Assembly (NCBI GenBank): GCA_900754745.1
Contig: CAAEEB010000070.1
Location: 1-64,000, forward strand
From: an uncultured Collinsella sp.
GTDB taxonomy: Bacteria > Actinomycetota > Coriobacteriia > Coriobacteriales > Coriobacteriaceae
DNA: 64,000 bases
Direction: 5' to 3'
The notes under the pieces are model-generated. The model was not told where the DNA came from and ran no database searches. It saw nothing but the letters and a program-made list of their open reading frames with translations. Numbering within the stretch: position 1 is the first letter of the stretch; the number at the start of each line of letters is the position of its first letter. Position numbers and translations under genes: made by a program. Positions 1-8,092 of the stretch are shown here, in pieces.

Positions 1-67
1 AGCTCAGGGGGAGAGCGCTTCCCTGACACGGAAGAGGTCAGAAGTTCAAATCTTCTAACGCCCACCA
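1..67 (+). tRNA. tRNA-Val (anticodon GAC), 5' end cut by the window
   Basis: The D arm (2-16), anticodon arm (18-34) and T arm (40-55) fold as a tRNA. The seven-base anticodon loop at 23-29 holds GAC at 25-27, which reads GUC valine codons. The 3' acceptor strand is followed by an encoded CCA at 65-67. The first eight bases, including the 5' acceptor strand, lie outside the window. Confidence 0.93.
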
Positions 68-76
68 AATGTTCGC

Positions 77-114
77 AGCTCAGAGGCTATGTCCTCTGGG
101 CTGTTTTGTTTTTT
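77..114 (+). terminator. Rho-independent terminator of the tRNA
   Basis: A 10-bp stem (77-86 with 93-102, one G-U pair) with a 6-base loop is followed by a T-rich tract at 103-114. It sits ten bases behind the tRNA 3' end. Confidence 0.85.
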
Positions 115-429
115 GCCACCAAGCGCGCCGCCAAATAAGTCATCAAATATTGATCCAAGGTCCGTACGCGATGGTCTTCGCATCCCGTAGGGGTGCCGGC
201 AGATTGCATGTGTCCTTGCCCATCATGACCGCAACATGTTGGTCAAGCATAATCTTTTGGATTCTTTTGGCGTGAGCGGCTTGGTTTTGGTGCTATTTGG
301 CGGCGGCACGGTTGAGGGGGTTTCAAAACTGCTGTGCAGGTAGTTGGGTTGATAACGTTTTAGCAGTCTGCCAAGAGGCTTTCATTTATAATGCGTCTGC
401 AAATTGACCAATTGCTTTGACCTGCTGAA
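115..429. other. Gene-free stretch with no recognised content
   Basis: These 315 bases between the tRNA terminator and the nrdD control region contain only short open frames without ribosome binding sites. I see no RNA gene or repeat in it. Confidence 0.5.
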
Positions 430-477
430 ACACTATATGTTGTGTTTGACCTAAAAAAAGAATACAGGATATAGATG
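430..477 (+). promoter_or_regulatory. NrdR-type double operator over the nrdD promoter
   Basis: ACACTATATGTTGTGT at 430-445 closely matches the NrdR box consensus. A weaker copy lies at 462-477 after a 16-bp gap, which is the usual spacing of paired NrdR boxes. A promoter TTGACC (446-451), 18 bp, TATAGA (470-475) fits between and over them, so binding would block RNA polymerase. NrdR is known to repress ribonucleotide reductase genes in many bacteria; the second box is only about 9/16 and is inferred from spacing. Confidence 0.7.
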
Positions 478-481
478 CCTC

Positions 482-700
482 TTTGTCGTATGATAGATGA
501 CGGACAGAGAACGAGGACCTTATTCGCCCCATTTGGATGGATCTTTGAGCCCCTTGATTGGCTGCGAGGATTGTCCGCATGAGGGCCTATGGTTATCGAA
601 AACACAGATTGCGCGACGGCGCCGCAAGACAGGGTAAGCCCTGCCGGGCATCGTTTGGCTCTGAAGCGCAATGAGGCTACGATGCGAAAGAGGCAAGAGG
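482..700 (+). other. Long 5' leader of nrdD
   Basis: If transcription starts near 482, the nrdD message has a leader of about 220 bases. It contains G+C-rich self-complementary stretches (for example around 617-650), but I do not recognise a riboswitch class or a leader peptide. Confidence 0.35.
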
Positions 701-2923
701 ATGAAGATCATCAAGCGCAGCGGCACCGAGGTTACCTTTGACATCGATAAGATCGTCAATGCGATCCGCGCCGCAAACTTGGAGGTCGAGGAAGGCTCTC
801 GCCTTACCGACCGCCAGGTGATCTATGCGGCACAAAACGTCGCCGAGGCATGCGAGAAGGCCGGCCACACCGTATCGGTCGAGGAAATCCAGGATCTGGT
901 CGAGGACGAGATTATGCGTCTCGACTGCTACGAGGTCGCCCGCCACTACATCATCTATCGCTATGTTCAGAGCCTGAAGCGCCAGAAGAACACGACCGAC
1001 GACAAGATCCTGTCGCTGATCGAGTGCAATAACGAAGAGGTCAAGCAGGAGAACTCTAACAAGAACCCGACCGTCAACTCCGTTCAGCGCGACTACATGG
1101 CCGGCGAGATCTCCAAGGACCTGACGCAGCGCGTGCTGCTGCCCCAGGAGATCGTGGATGCCCACAACGAGGGCCTGATTCACTTCCACGATTCGGACTA
1201 CTTTGCCCAGCACATGCATAACTGTGACCTGGTGAACCTGGAGGATATGCTCCAGAACGGCACCGTTATCTCGGGCACGCTGATCGAGAAGCCGCACAGC
1301 TTCTCGACTGCCTGCAATATCGCGACGCAGATCATCGCCCAGGTTGCTTCCTCCCAGTACGGCGGCCAGTCTATTTCGCTGACCCATCTCGCCCCGTTCG
1401 TTGAGGTGAGCCGTCAGAAGATTCGCGGCGAGGTCGCTCGCGAGCTTGAGGAGCTCGGCGTTTCCGCATCTCCCGAAAAGGTCCGCGAGGTTGTTGAGGA
1501 TCGCCTGCGTGACGAGATCCGTCGCGGCGTCCAGACGATTCAGTATCAGGTCGTGACCCTTATGACCACGAATGGCCAGGCGCCGTTCGTGACGGTCTTT
1601 ATGTATCTTAACGAGGCCCGTACGCCGCAGGAGAAGCACGACCTTGCCATGATCGTGGAGGAGACGCTTCGCCAGCGCTACGAGGGCGTTAAGAACGAGG
1701 CCGGCGTGTGGATTACCCCGGCATTCCCCAAGCTTATCTATGTACTCGAGGACGATAACGTTCACGAGGATTCCCCGTACTTCTACCTGACCCAGCTGGC
1801 TGCCAAGTGCACCGCCAAGCGCATGGTGCCCGATTACATCTCCGAGAAGAAGATGCGCGAGCTCAAGCTGTCGAAGGGCGAGACCGCCGGCAACGGCGAC
1901 TGCTACACCTGCATGGGTTGCCGCAGCTTCCTGACGCCCGACCGCTCGGGCAACGGCTTTAACAATGTTGCCAACGCGCTGAACTACGACCCGAACAAGC
2001 CCAAGTACTATGGTCGCTTTAACCAGGGCGTTGTGACCATTAACCTGCCCGATGTCGCGCTGAGCTCGCATCAGGACATGGACAAGTTCTGGAAGATCTT
2101 CGACGAGCGCCTTGAGCTGTGCCACCGTGCCCTGCTGTGCCGTCATGAGCGCCTGATGGGTACGCTTTCTGACGCCGCACCGATTCTGTGGCAGTATGGC
2201 GCCCTCGCTCGTCTGAAGAAGGGCGAGACGATCGACAAGCTGCTCGTGGGCGGATACTCCACCATCAGCCTGGGCTATGCCGGCCTGTATGAGTGCGTCA
2301 AGTACATGACGGGCCACAGCCACACCGAGAAGGAAGGCACGCCGTTTGCCATGGCCGTCATGCAGCGCATGAACGACAAGTGCGCCGAGTGGAAGGCCGA
2401 AAGCGATATCGACTTTTCGCTGTACGGCACCCCGCTTGAGTCGACGACCTACAAGTTTGCCAAGTGCCTGCAGCGCCGTTTTGGCATTATCCCGGGCGTG
2501 ACGGACAAGGGCTACATTACCAACAGCTACCACGTCCATGTGTCCGAGGAGATCGACGCCTTCGACAAGCTTAAGTTCGAGGGCATGTTCCAGCAGCTTT
2601 CGCCGGGCGGTGCTATCTCCTACGTCGAGGTTCCCAACATGCAGGACAACCTCAAGGCTGTCATTCGCGTGATGCAGTACATCTACGACAACATCATGTA
2701 CGCCGAGCTCAACACCAAGAGCGACTACTGCCAGGTGTGCGGCTACGATGGCGAGATCAAGATTGTCGAGGACGATGGCAAGCTGGTGTGGGAGTGCCCC
2801 AACTGCGGCAACCGCGACCAGGAGAAGATGAACGTCGCTCGTCGTACGTGCGGCTACATCGGTACCCAGTTCTGGAACCAGGGTCGAACCGAGGAGATCC
2901 GCGACCGCGTGCTGCATCTCTAA
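701..2923 (+). CDS. nrdD: Anaerobic (class III) ribonucleoside-triphosphate reductase
   Basis: This enzyme makes deoxyribonucleotides from ribonucleoside triphosphates without oxygen, using a glycyl radical. The 740-residue protein begins with an ATP-cone (about 1-90), continues with the reductase barrel, has a CxxC...CxxC zinc site near residues 677-703 and ends in the radical loop RRTCGYIGTQFW, with Gly718 as the expected radical site. Length and order are normal for NrdD. I chose the ATG at 701 (MKIIKRSG) because it is preceded by an AGAGG-type ribosome binding site; an ATG at 671 would add ten atypical residues. Expression is probably controlled by NrdR through the operator at 430-477. 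The activase NrdG follows after a palindrome-rich gap. Confidence 0.97.
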   Translation: MKIIKRSGTEVTFDIDKIVNAIRAANLEVEEGSRLTDRQVIYAAQNVAEACEKAGHTVSVEEIQDLVEDEIMRLDCYEVARHYIIYRYVQSLKRQKNTTDDKILSLIECNNEEVKQENSNKNPTVNSVQRDYMAGEISKDLTQRVLLPQEIVDAHNEGLIHFHDSDYFAQHMHNCDLVNLEDMLQNGTVISGTLIEKPHSFSTACNIATQIIAQVASSQYGGQSISLTHLAPFVEVSRQKIRGEVARELEELGVSASPEKVREVVEDRLRDEIRRGVQTIQYQVVTLMTTNGQAPFVTVFMYLNEARTPQEKHDLAMIVEETLRQRYEGVKNEAGVWITPAFPKLIYVLEDDNVHEDSPYFYLTQLAAKCTAKRMVPDYISEKKMRELKLSKGETAGNGDCYTCMGCRSFLTPDRSGNGFNNVANALNYDPNKPKYYGRFNQGVVTINLPDVALSSHQDMDKFWKIFDERLELCHRALLCRHERLMGTLSDAAPILWQYGALARLKKGETIDKLLVGGYSTISLGYAGLYECVKYMTGHSHTEKEGTPFAMAVMQRMNDKCAEWKAESDIDFSLYGTPLESTTYKFAKCLQRRFGIIPGVTDKGYITNSYHVHVSEEIDAFDKLKFEGMFQQLSPGGAISYVEVPNMQDNLKAVIRVMQYIYDNIMYAELNTKSDYCQVCGYDGEIKIVEDDGKLVWECPNCGNRDQEKMNVARRTCGYIGTQFWNQGRTEEIRDRVLHL

Positions 2924-2934
2924 TACCGCTCCGG

Positions 2935-3073
2935 GGCTGAACCGAGAGGGCCGCTTGGGCATTTGCTCGCTATTTCGGACAGTCCTGCGCAAGACGAAGG
3001 CCACATTAAGTGGCCTTCTTTGCGTGCGGAACTCATATCGAGCAAAAGCCCAAGCGGCCCTCTCGGTTCAGCC
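2935..3073. repeat. 139-bp near-continuous palindrome between nrdD and nrdG
   Basis: Bases 2935-2969 and 3039-3073 are inverted copies of each other over about 35 bp. Between them lies a further inner hairpin (GAAGGCCAC...GTGGCCTTC, about 2996-3022). The similarity continues weakly outward, so that about 3090-3121 resembles the reverse complement of the last codons of nrdD (about 2892-2922). The inner hairpin is followed by only a short T run, so terminator function is possible but not clear; a MITE-like or inverted-duplication origin is the alternative. Confidence 0.7.
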
Positions 3074-3251
3074 AAGTTGACGTAGCTGAGATGCAGCGCG
3101 CAGTCTGCTCACTCCTCGAAGTTCTTAGCGGAAATAATTTGAGCTGCAGCTGCGATTTGCTTGCGATGGCGGTTGACCCGCAACCCAGTTTTTATTGGAC
3201 CTCGAACCCTATGCTCGATGTTCACTTCGTTCATTGAGTTACCCTTTGCAT

Positions 3252-3335
3252 GAGGCCGGGACATATCGTCCCGCCCGCAGTTTCGCAGGCCGAAGGCCGA
3301 GAATGTTTGAGGACGGGATGATATGCCCCGGCCTC
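3252..3335 (+). repeat. Inverted repeat just upstream of the nrdG ribosome binding site
   Basis: The 22-bp arms 3252-3273 and 3314-3335 pair with two mismatches, and the 40-base loop contains a smaller GGCCGAAGGCC hairpin. The right arm ends three to four bases before the GGAGAG ribosome binding site of nrdG. It could act as a structured leader or processing site; no T tract is present. Confidence 0.6.
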
Positions 3336-3350
3336 CCAGGAGAGTTACCT

Positions 3351-3932
3351 ATGAACTACGCGAACATTAAGTATTTCGACATTGCTGATGGGGAAGGCGT
3401 TCGTACTTCTCTGTTTGTGAGTGGGTGCCGTCGTGGGTGCAAGAATTGCTTTAACTCTGTTGCGTGGGACTTTGCTGCGGGCGAGCCCTTTGATCGCGCC
3501 GTCGAGGACAAGATTATCGAGAGCCTCGACCATCCCTTTAACGACGGTCTGACAATTTTGGGCGGCGAGCCCATGGAACCTGAGAATCAGGCGGGGCTTG
3601 TTGACTTTATCGAACGCGTGCGTGCGGCCTATCCAGTGGGGTCGGGGAAGACCATTTGGTGCTTTACTGGCGACGTGCTCGAGGAGCTTATGCCGGGTGG
3701 CCGTCATCATACTGAGGCGACGGACCGTATCCTAGCCTGCCTCGACATGTTGGTGGACGGTCCGTTCGTTCAAGACCTGTACGATATCTCGTTGCGCTTT
3801 AGGGGCTCGAGCAACCAGCGCGTGATCGATATGAACGCCACGCGCGCCCGTGCCGAGCGTGAGGGCGTTGCGCTTTGTGATGCGGTTGAACTTTGGCGTG
3901 ATGATCCGGTCTATTCGACCCATACTATGTAG
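3351..3932 (+). CDS. nrdG: Anaerobic ribonucleotide reductase activating protein
   Basis: A radical SAM activase that installs the glycyl radical on NrdD. The 193-residue protein has the family's CX3CX2C cluster motif at Cys26, Cys30 and Cys33 (SGCRRGCKNC) and a following GGEP element for S-adenosylmethionine binding. The ATG at 3351 follows a GGAGAG site and gives the usual start (MNYANIKYFD); an upstream in-frame ATG at 3195 would read through the inverted repeat and is rejected. It is paired with nrdD, although 427 bases of palindromic DNA separate them, so it may have its own transcript. Confidence 0.95.
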   Translation: MNYANIKYFDIADGEGVRTSLFVSGCRRGCKNCFNSVAWDFAAGEPFDRAVEDKIIESLDHPFNDGLTILGGEPMEPENQAGLVDFIERVRAAYPVGSGKTIWCFTGDVLEELMPGGRHHTEATDRILACLDMLVDGPFVQDLYDISLRFRGSSNQRVIDMNATRARAEREGVALCDAVELWRDDPVYSTHTM

Positions 3933-3998
3933 CTTGCGGTCGATGCCGGAGGGCGTGGTACCATAGCGCGAACGTGAAATCGGAAAAGTGAGGCCCAG

Positions 3999-4556
3999 AT
4001 GGTCGATCAGGAAAAAGTCGAGGCCGCCATTAAGTTGTTGCTTGAGGGCATAGGCGAGGACCCAACTCGTGAGGGCCTGCTGGAGACGCCGGCGCGCGTT
4101 GCCCGTATGTATGGTGAAATCGCCGGCGGTATGGACCAGAGTGCCGAGGAGCACCTGTCCAAAACCTTTGCCGTCGCTTCGAACGATTTGGTTATCGAGC
4201 GCGACATCACGTTCTACTCGCTGTGTGAACATCATCTGCTGCCGTTTTATGGCAAAGCCGCCATTGGCTATATCCCCAACGGTCGAGTGGCTGGGCTTTC
4301 CAAGCTCGCCCGCACGGTTGAGGTTTATGCCCGCCGTCTGCAGCTGCAGGAGCAGCTGTGTGCGCAGGTTGCCGACGCCCTCATGGATTATCTCGCTCCC
4401 CAGGGAGCGATTGTGCTCATGGAGGCTGAGCATATGTGCATGACTATGCGCGGCGTGCAAAAGCCCGGCACCAAGACCGTGACGCTCGCTCGCCGCGGCG
4501 TCTTTGAGACCGATCCGGCGCTCGAGGAGCGATTCTTTAGGATGCTGGGCCGCTAA
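3999..4556 (+). CDS. folE: GTP cyclohydrolase I
   Basis: Converts GTP to 7,8-dihydroneopterin triphosphate, the first step toward folate and other pterins. The 185-residue protein is full length for FolE. The zinc ligands are visible as Cys76 and His79 in LCEHHLLPF and Cys147 in [10 protein letters not shown]; the KPGTKTVT tail is typical. It starts a three-gene pterin group with an HD hydrolase two bases downstream and folB after that. Confidence 0.96.
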   Translation: MVDQEKVEAAIKLLLEGIGEDPTREGLLETPARVARMYGEIAGGMDQSAEEHLSKTFAVASNDLVIERDITFYSLCEHHLLPFYGKAAIGYIPNGRVAGLSKLARTVEVYARRLQLQEQLCAQVADALMDYLAPQGAIVLMEAEHMCMTMRGVQKPGTKTVTLARRGVFETDPALEERFFRMLGR

Positions 4557-4558
4557 CC

Positions 4559-5140
4559 ATGAGAGTCGTCAACGACTTTACATCGAAGACCGATGAGGGC
4601 ACGTCGCGTCGCGGCTTTATGGCTTCGGGCCTGGCCCCCTTTGGTGCCATGCCTCGCATTGATTACATTTGTGCCAACGGGCTGTTCCGGCGGCACCTGG
4701 GCAACATTGCACAGTTGGAATCGGGGCGCATCTTCTGCCGCCACGGTATCGACCATCTGCTCGATGTCGCTCGCATTATGTGGATCAAGAATCTCGAGGA
4801 AGAGCTCGAATTTGACCGCGAGGTCATCTACGCTACGGCACTTCTTCACGATATCGGCAAAGATGAACAGTATGAATCGGGTATATCCCATGATGTTGCA
4901 AGCGAGCGCGTCGCTGATGCGATTCTCGGTGGCATGCCCGATGACGTGGCGTTTGAGCCGGCCGATGCCGCAGCCATTAAGACGGCCATTCTGGGCCATC
5001 GAAAGTTGCGCGTGAACAGCCAACCGCTTGAGCGTCTGCTCTATGCAGCCGACAAGGCGTCGCGCGCCTGCTTTGCATGTCCCGCGCGCAATGCTTGCAA
5101 CTGGAGCGATGATAAAAAGAACCTGTCGATTCGCGTGTAG
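4559..5140 (+). CDS. HD-domain phosphohydrolase in the pterin cluster
   Basis: A 193-residue HD-superfamily metal hydrolase: the motif His62-X3-His66 (CRHGIDHLLD) and the His-Asp pair at 97-98 (LLHDIGKD) are visible. A C-terminal CxxCxxxCxW cysteine cluster is present. It starts two bases after the folE stop, so it is probably translationally coupled. HD proteins occur next to fol genes in several anaerobes and could supply the dihydroneopterin triphosphate dephosphorylation step, for which no other enzyme is seen here; that role is inference. The first 20-30 residues are low in conservation, and starts at 4619 or 4649 are possible. Confidence 0.75.
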   Translation: MRVVNDFTSKTDEGTSRRGFMASGLAPFGAMPRIDYICANGLFRRHLGNIAQLESGRIFCRHGIDHLLDVARIMWIKNLEEELEFDREVIYATALLHDIGKDEQYESGISHDVASERVADAILGGMPDDVAFEPADAAAIKTAILGHRKLRVNSQPLERLLYAADKASRACFACPARNACNWSDDKKNLSIRV

Positions 5141-5183
5141 TTAGTTTGCGCGGTCGGGGTTCTAAACGAAGGAGACGATCGCG

Positions 5184-5669
5184 ATGAGCAACAAGAAACT
5201 GCCCGAGAATGCAACCAAGACTGAAGGCGCCGAGCTCGCCCGCCGTGGAAGGGGCGAAATATCCACCGCAACGGCGGTGCCCCACGTGAGCTATGACGAT
5301 TTGCGCCATGCCGATCGTATTGTCATTGACGGCCTTGAGGTTTTTGCCAACCACGGCGTGTATCCCGAGGAGAACGCGCTGGGTCAGAAGTTCGTCGTTT
5401 CTCTGGTGCTCTATGCCGACCTGCGCGCGGCGGGGGAGCACGATAACCTGGACGCCTCGATTGACTATGGCTCGGTGTGCCACGATGTCGATGGCTATCT
5501 GCGCGAGCATACGTTTAAACTCATCGAGGCGGCAGCCGAGGGTGTGGCCCAGATGCTGCTGCGCCGCTATCCCTCGCTGCTTGGTGTGCGCATAAAGCTC
5601 GATAAGCCGTGGGCCCCTGTTGGCCTGCCCCTGGCAAGTTGCGGTGTCGAGATCGAGCGCGTGCGCTAA
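5184..5669 (+). CDS. folB: Dihydroneopterin aldolase with an N-terminal extension
   Basis: Cleaves dihydroneopterin to 6-hydroxymethyl-dihydropterin in folate synthesis. The FolB core spans about residues 45-161, from RIVIDGLEVFANHGVYPEE to the C-terminal VEIERVR, with conserved substrate Glu in EENALGQKF and Lys in IKLDKPWAP. About 44 extra residues precede the core; the start at 5184 has a good GAAGGAGA site and there is no ATG nearer the core, so the extension is probably real. Neither folP nor folK follows, unlike many fol clusters. Confidence 0.9.
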   Translation: MSNKKLPENATKTEGAELARRGRGEISTATAVPHVSYDDLRHADRIVIDGLEVFANHGVYPEENALGQKFVVSLVLYADLRAAGEHDNLDASIDYGSVCHDVDGYLREHTFKLIEAAAEGVAQMLLRRYPSLLGVRIKLDKPWAPVGLPLASCGVEIERVR

Positions 5670-5675
5670 CCGGTT

Positions 5676-6452
5676 CTAATACGTCTCTATGGATGGCTGC
5701 TTGAGCCGCTGCGACAGAGCTCTATTGTTGGGACAGTACGTGTCGAGCAGGGCGTGAAACCGCTGATTGTGGCTTGGCTCGAGCAAGTGGACGAGCTCGT
5801 GGGCGACAACCATGTCGAGACACTCGATGGGATAGGCGGCGAGCTCGCGTGCGATGCGAATGGCTCCGGTCTTGGGCGTGCATGAGCCCCAACGCGTTTT
5901 CATGCTGCGCACGGAGATGCGGGCCACGGTGACGCCCATTGCGATTTCGTACGCGTGCACGATGTCGCGTAGCGCTGCGGTGACCTCGGTCGTATAAAGC
6001 TGGCTGATGTGGGCTTGGAGCTCGTCGGACGTTAGGCCGTCGAGGATTGCGCGCCGCTTGGCCTGTGGGTCTTCGTCCGTTTCGTCGGTACCCATAAAAC
6101 TTGCGAAGGTAGCCTGCTTGGGCCGCGGTGCGGGTGATTCAAAGTTGCGATCGAGTGCGTCCTGTACCGTGATGGGCTTGCCCCAAAGTGCAATGACGGA
6201 CGAGGTGCTGAGCGGCTCTCGCGCCGTCGCCTGATGTTGCTCGCACTTGGCAAGTCGGCTGATAATCCAGGAACTGTTACGTTGAACGAATGCCTCGATG
6301 CGCTCGCGGCTGGCGCCGAGCGGTGCGCTGGCGTGGACCTCACCGCTTGATGTGACGCGTAGGTTGAAGTTTTTGACGCGCTTTTTGGTAACGACGACGG
6401 AGATGGGCGTCCCATCCGGCCGGGATACAGAAATCGTAAACTGCTGCGTCAA
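5676..6452 (-). CDS. YgjP-like (DUF45) zinc metallopeptidase-domain protein
   Basis: A cytosolic protein of the YgjP/DUF45 family with gluzincin-like motif HELVHLLEPSH (HExxH plus a third His) followed by NQRF, and the family signature MKTRWGSC. The biological substrate is not known. The stop lies seven bases from the end of convergent folB. I place the start at a TTG (6452) preceded by GAAGGA; upstream in-frame ATGs at 6485 and 6515 lie inside a palindrome that probably ends the neighbouring transcript. It lies downstream of the dipeptidase on the same strand. Confidence 0.85.
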   Translation of the reverse strand: MTQQFTISVSRPDGTPISVVVTKKRVKNFNLRVTSSGEVHASAPLGASRERIEAFVQRNSSWIISRLAKCEQHQATAREPLSTSSVIALWGKPITVQDALDRNFESPAPRPKQATFASFMGTDETDEDPQAKRRAILDGLTSDELQAHISQLYTTEVTAALRDIVHAYEIAMGVTVARISVRSMKTRWGSCTPKTGAIRIARELAAYPIECLDMVVAHELVHLLEPSHNQRFHALLDTYCPNNRALSQRLKQPSIETY

Positions 6453-6472
6453 AAGCGGTCCTTCAGATTGGG

Positions 6473-6515
6473 GACGGGCCGGCATGTCGACCGTTCGGCA
6501 TGCCGGCCCGCTCAA
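6473..6515 (-). terminator. Palindrome between the dipeptidase and the YgjP-like gene
   Basis: GGGCCGGCATG at about 6475-6485 pairs with CATGCCGGCCC at about 6499-6509. It lies directly downstream of the dipeptidase stop on the minus strand. There is no clear T tract, so it may reduce rather than end read-through. Confidence 0.45.
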
Positions 6516-6526
6516 GGGATGTGAAA

Positions 6527-7540
6527 TTAATAACGCTCAAAGAAGGCAAGCGCGTTGTCGCTGCAGAGCTTTTGCATCACGGTCTTGCCAAAATGCTTGG
6601 AAAGCATGTTCTGGAACTCGGGCATCTTGCTGGCATCGGAGAGGAAAGCAGGCACCGTGGCGCCGTCCCAATCGCCGCCGAGCGCGATGACGTCCTCGCC
6701 GCCCAGGTCGAGCCAGTGCTCGATATGTGCCGCTAGCTGGTCGAAGGTGACGTCTGCGGCGGTCTTGTCGGTTACGTCGTTGGATAGGAACTCGCTGCAG
6801 TAGTTGAGGCCGACGATGCCGCCCATGTCGCGAATGGTGCGGAACTGGTCGTCGGTAAGGTTGCGTTTGACGCCGCAAACCGCACGGGAGTTGGAGTGGC
6901 TGGCGACGAAGGGGCGCGTGGCGTGGGCGACAACCTCGTCAAAGCACTCATCGTTGAGGTGGGAGACGTCGAGTACCATGCCGGCGTGCTCCATCTGCGT
7001 AAGTGCCTCGATGCCGGCGGCGGTGAGGCCGGCGTGGGTATCGTGCCCGCTCGCGAGCGGTCCCTGCGCGTTCCAGCTGAGTGATGACATGAGTACGCCC
7101 AGGCTCTTGAGTACCTCGATCAGCGCGGGGTCCTCGGCAAAGAACGTGGCGTTTTCGATGGTGTGGATGCAGGCGACCTTGCCGTCTTTGAGCGCAGGGC
7201 GAATGTCAGCGGCGCTGCGTACGTTGACCATGCGGTCGTGGTTGAGCATTGCCTGGCCGCTCATGTGCGCCATGATCTGCGCCTGGAAGCGCGCGGCGTG
7301 GGCGGTGGGAATCTCGTCGGGGACAAACGTGGCGAAGCACTGTGCCCACGGCGTGTTGCCGATCTTTGCGAGCGAGATGGCGCAGGCGTTGCCCTCGATG
7401 AGGTCGAAATCTTGCGGATGCGTTTCGTCGCCGGGGAAATAACCGTCGGTGCCGGCGGTAAAGCGCAGGTCGAGATCGAGCGTGGCCCAGCCGATGCGGT
7501 CGGCGGTGTCGCAGTGTAGATCAAATACGGGATATGCCAT
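6527..7540 (-). CDS. Membrane-dipeptidase family (M19) peptidase
   Basis: A 337-residue M19-type zinc dipeptidase: the N-terminal metal motif FDLHCDT (HxD), the SHSNSRAVC segment and GIVGLNYCSEFL near the C-terminal half match renal-dipeptidase-like enzymes, which cleave dipeptides including ones with D-residues. No signal peptide is seen, so it is probably cytosolic. The ATG at 7540 is preceded by GGAGG at the right distance; ten further in-frame upstream residues are unlikely. It is divergent from the slyD-like gene. Confidence 0.92.
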   Translation of the reverse strand: MAYPVFDLHCDTADRIGWATLDLDLRFTAGTDGYFPGDETHPQDFDLIEGNACAISLAKIGNTPWAQCFATFVPDEIPTAHAARFQAQIMAHMSGQAMLNHDRMVNVRSAADIRPALKDGKVACIHTIENATFFAEDPALIEVLKSLGVLMSSLSWNAQGPLASGHDTHAGLTAAGIEALTQMEHAGMVLDVSHLNDECFDEVVAHATRPFVASHSNSRAVCGVKRNLTDDQFRTIRDMGGIVGLNYCSEFLSNDVTDKTAADVTFDQLAAHIEHWLDLGGEDVIALGGDWDGATVPAFLSDASKMPEFQNMLSKHFGKTVMQKLCSDNALAFFERY

Positions 7541-7660
7541 GGTGCCTCCGGTTGCAGCGTTTCTTTGCAAACTGTCATTGAATTGTATGACTAGGGTATA
7601 GTTAGCGCCATATGTTCATGGCGGCCCGCGTTGTGCGCCGCCCTTATTACGGAGGTTACC

Positions 7661-8089
7661 ATGTCCAACCAGGGCAAGAAGGTCAAGACCCATTATCGCG
7701 GCACGCTCGACGACGGCACGCAGTTCGATAGCTCCTACGATCGCGGCGAGCCGCTGGAGTTCACCTGCGGCGCCGGTCAGATGATCAAGGGCTTCGACGC
7801 CGCTGTTGTCGACATGCAGGTGGGCGAGAAGAAGACCGTGCACATTCCTGCTGCCGATGCCTACGGCGAGCACAATCCCGAGATGGTCCTGACCTTCCCG
7901 GCCGAACAGGTTCCCAACATCGAGCAGATCGAGAAGGGCATGAAGCTTTTCCTGTCCACGCCGAGCGGCATGCCCGTCCCCGCCGTTGTCATCGACGTGA
8001 CGCCCGAGGCCGTGACGCTCGACGCCAACCACGAGTTGGCCGGCAAGGACCTCAACTTTGATATCGAGCTCGTCGAGGTCGAGGGTTAG
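7661..8089 (+). CDS. slyD: FKBP-type peptidyl-prolyl isomerase, SlyD-like
   Basis: A 142-residue prolyl isomerase/chaperone. The FKBP core flanks an inserted insert-in-flap domain (about 65-125), the arrangement of SlyD. The His/Cys-rich metal-binding tail of enterobacterial SlyD is absent; the protein ends in DIELVEVEG. ATG at 7661 follows CGGAGG. The next gene starts three bases after the stop and looks like a UreE nickel chaperone, which suggests a joint role in nickel handling; SlyD and UreE are known to cooperate in some urease or hydrogenase systems. Confidence 0.92.
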   Translation: MSNQGKKVKTHYRGTLDDGTQFDSSYDRGEPLEFTCGAGQMIKGFDAAVVDMQVGEKKTVHIPAADAYGEHNPEMVLTFPAEQVPNIEQIEKGMKLFLSTPSGMPVPAVVIDVTPEAVTLDANHELAGKDLNFDIELVEVEG

Positions 8090-8092
8090 AGT

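Noticed and set aside
677-3004. A 775-codon open frame on the minus strand opposite nrdD
   Set aside because: It mirrors the nrdD codon pattern, has a biased Leu/Val/Ala composition, no ribosome binding site and no recognisable domain; it is a shadow of a G+C-rich gene.
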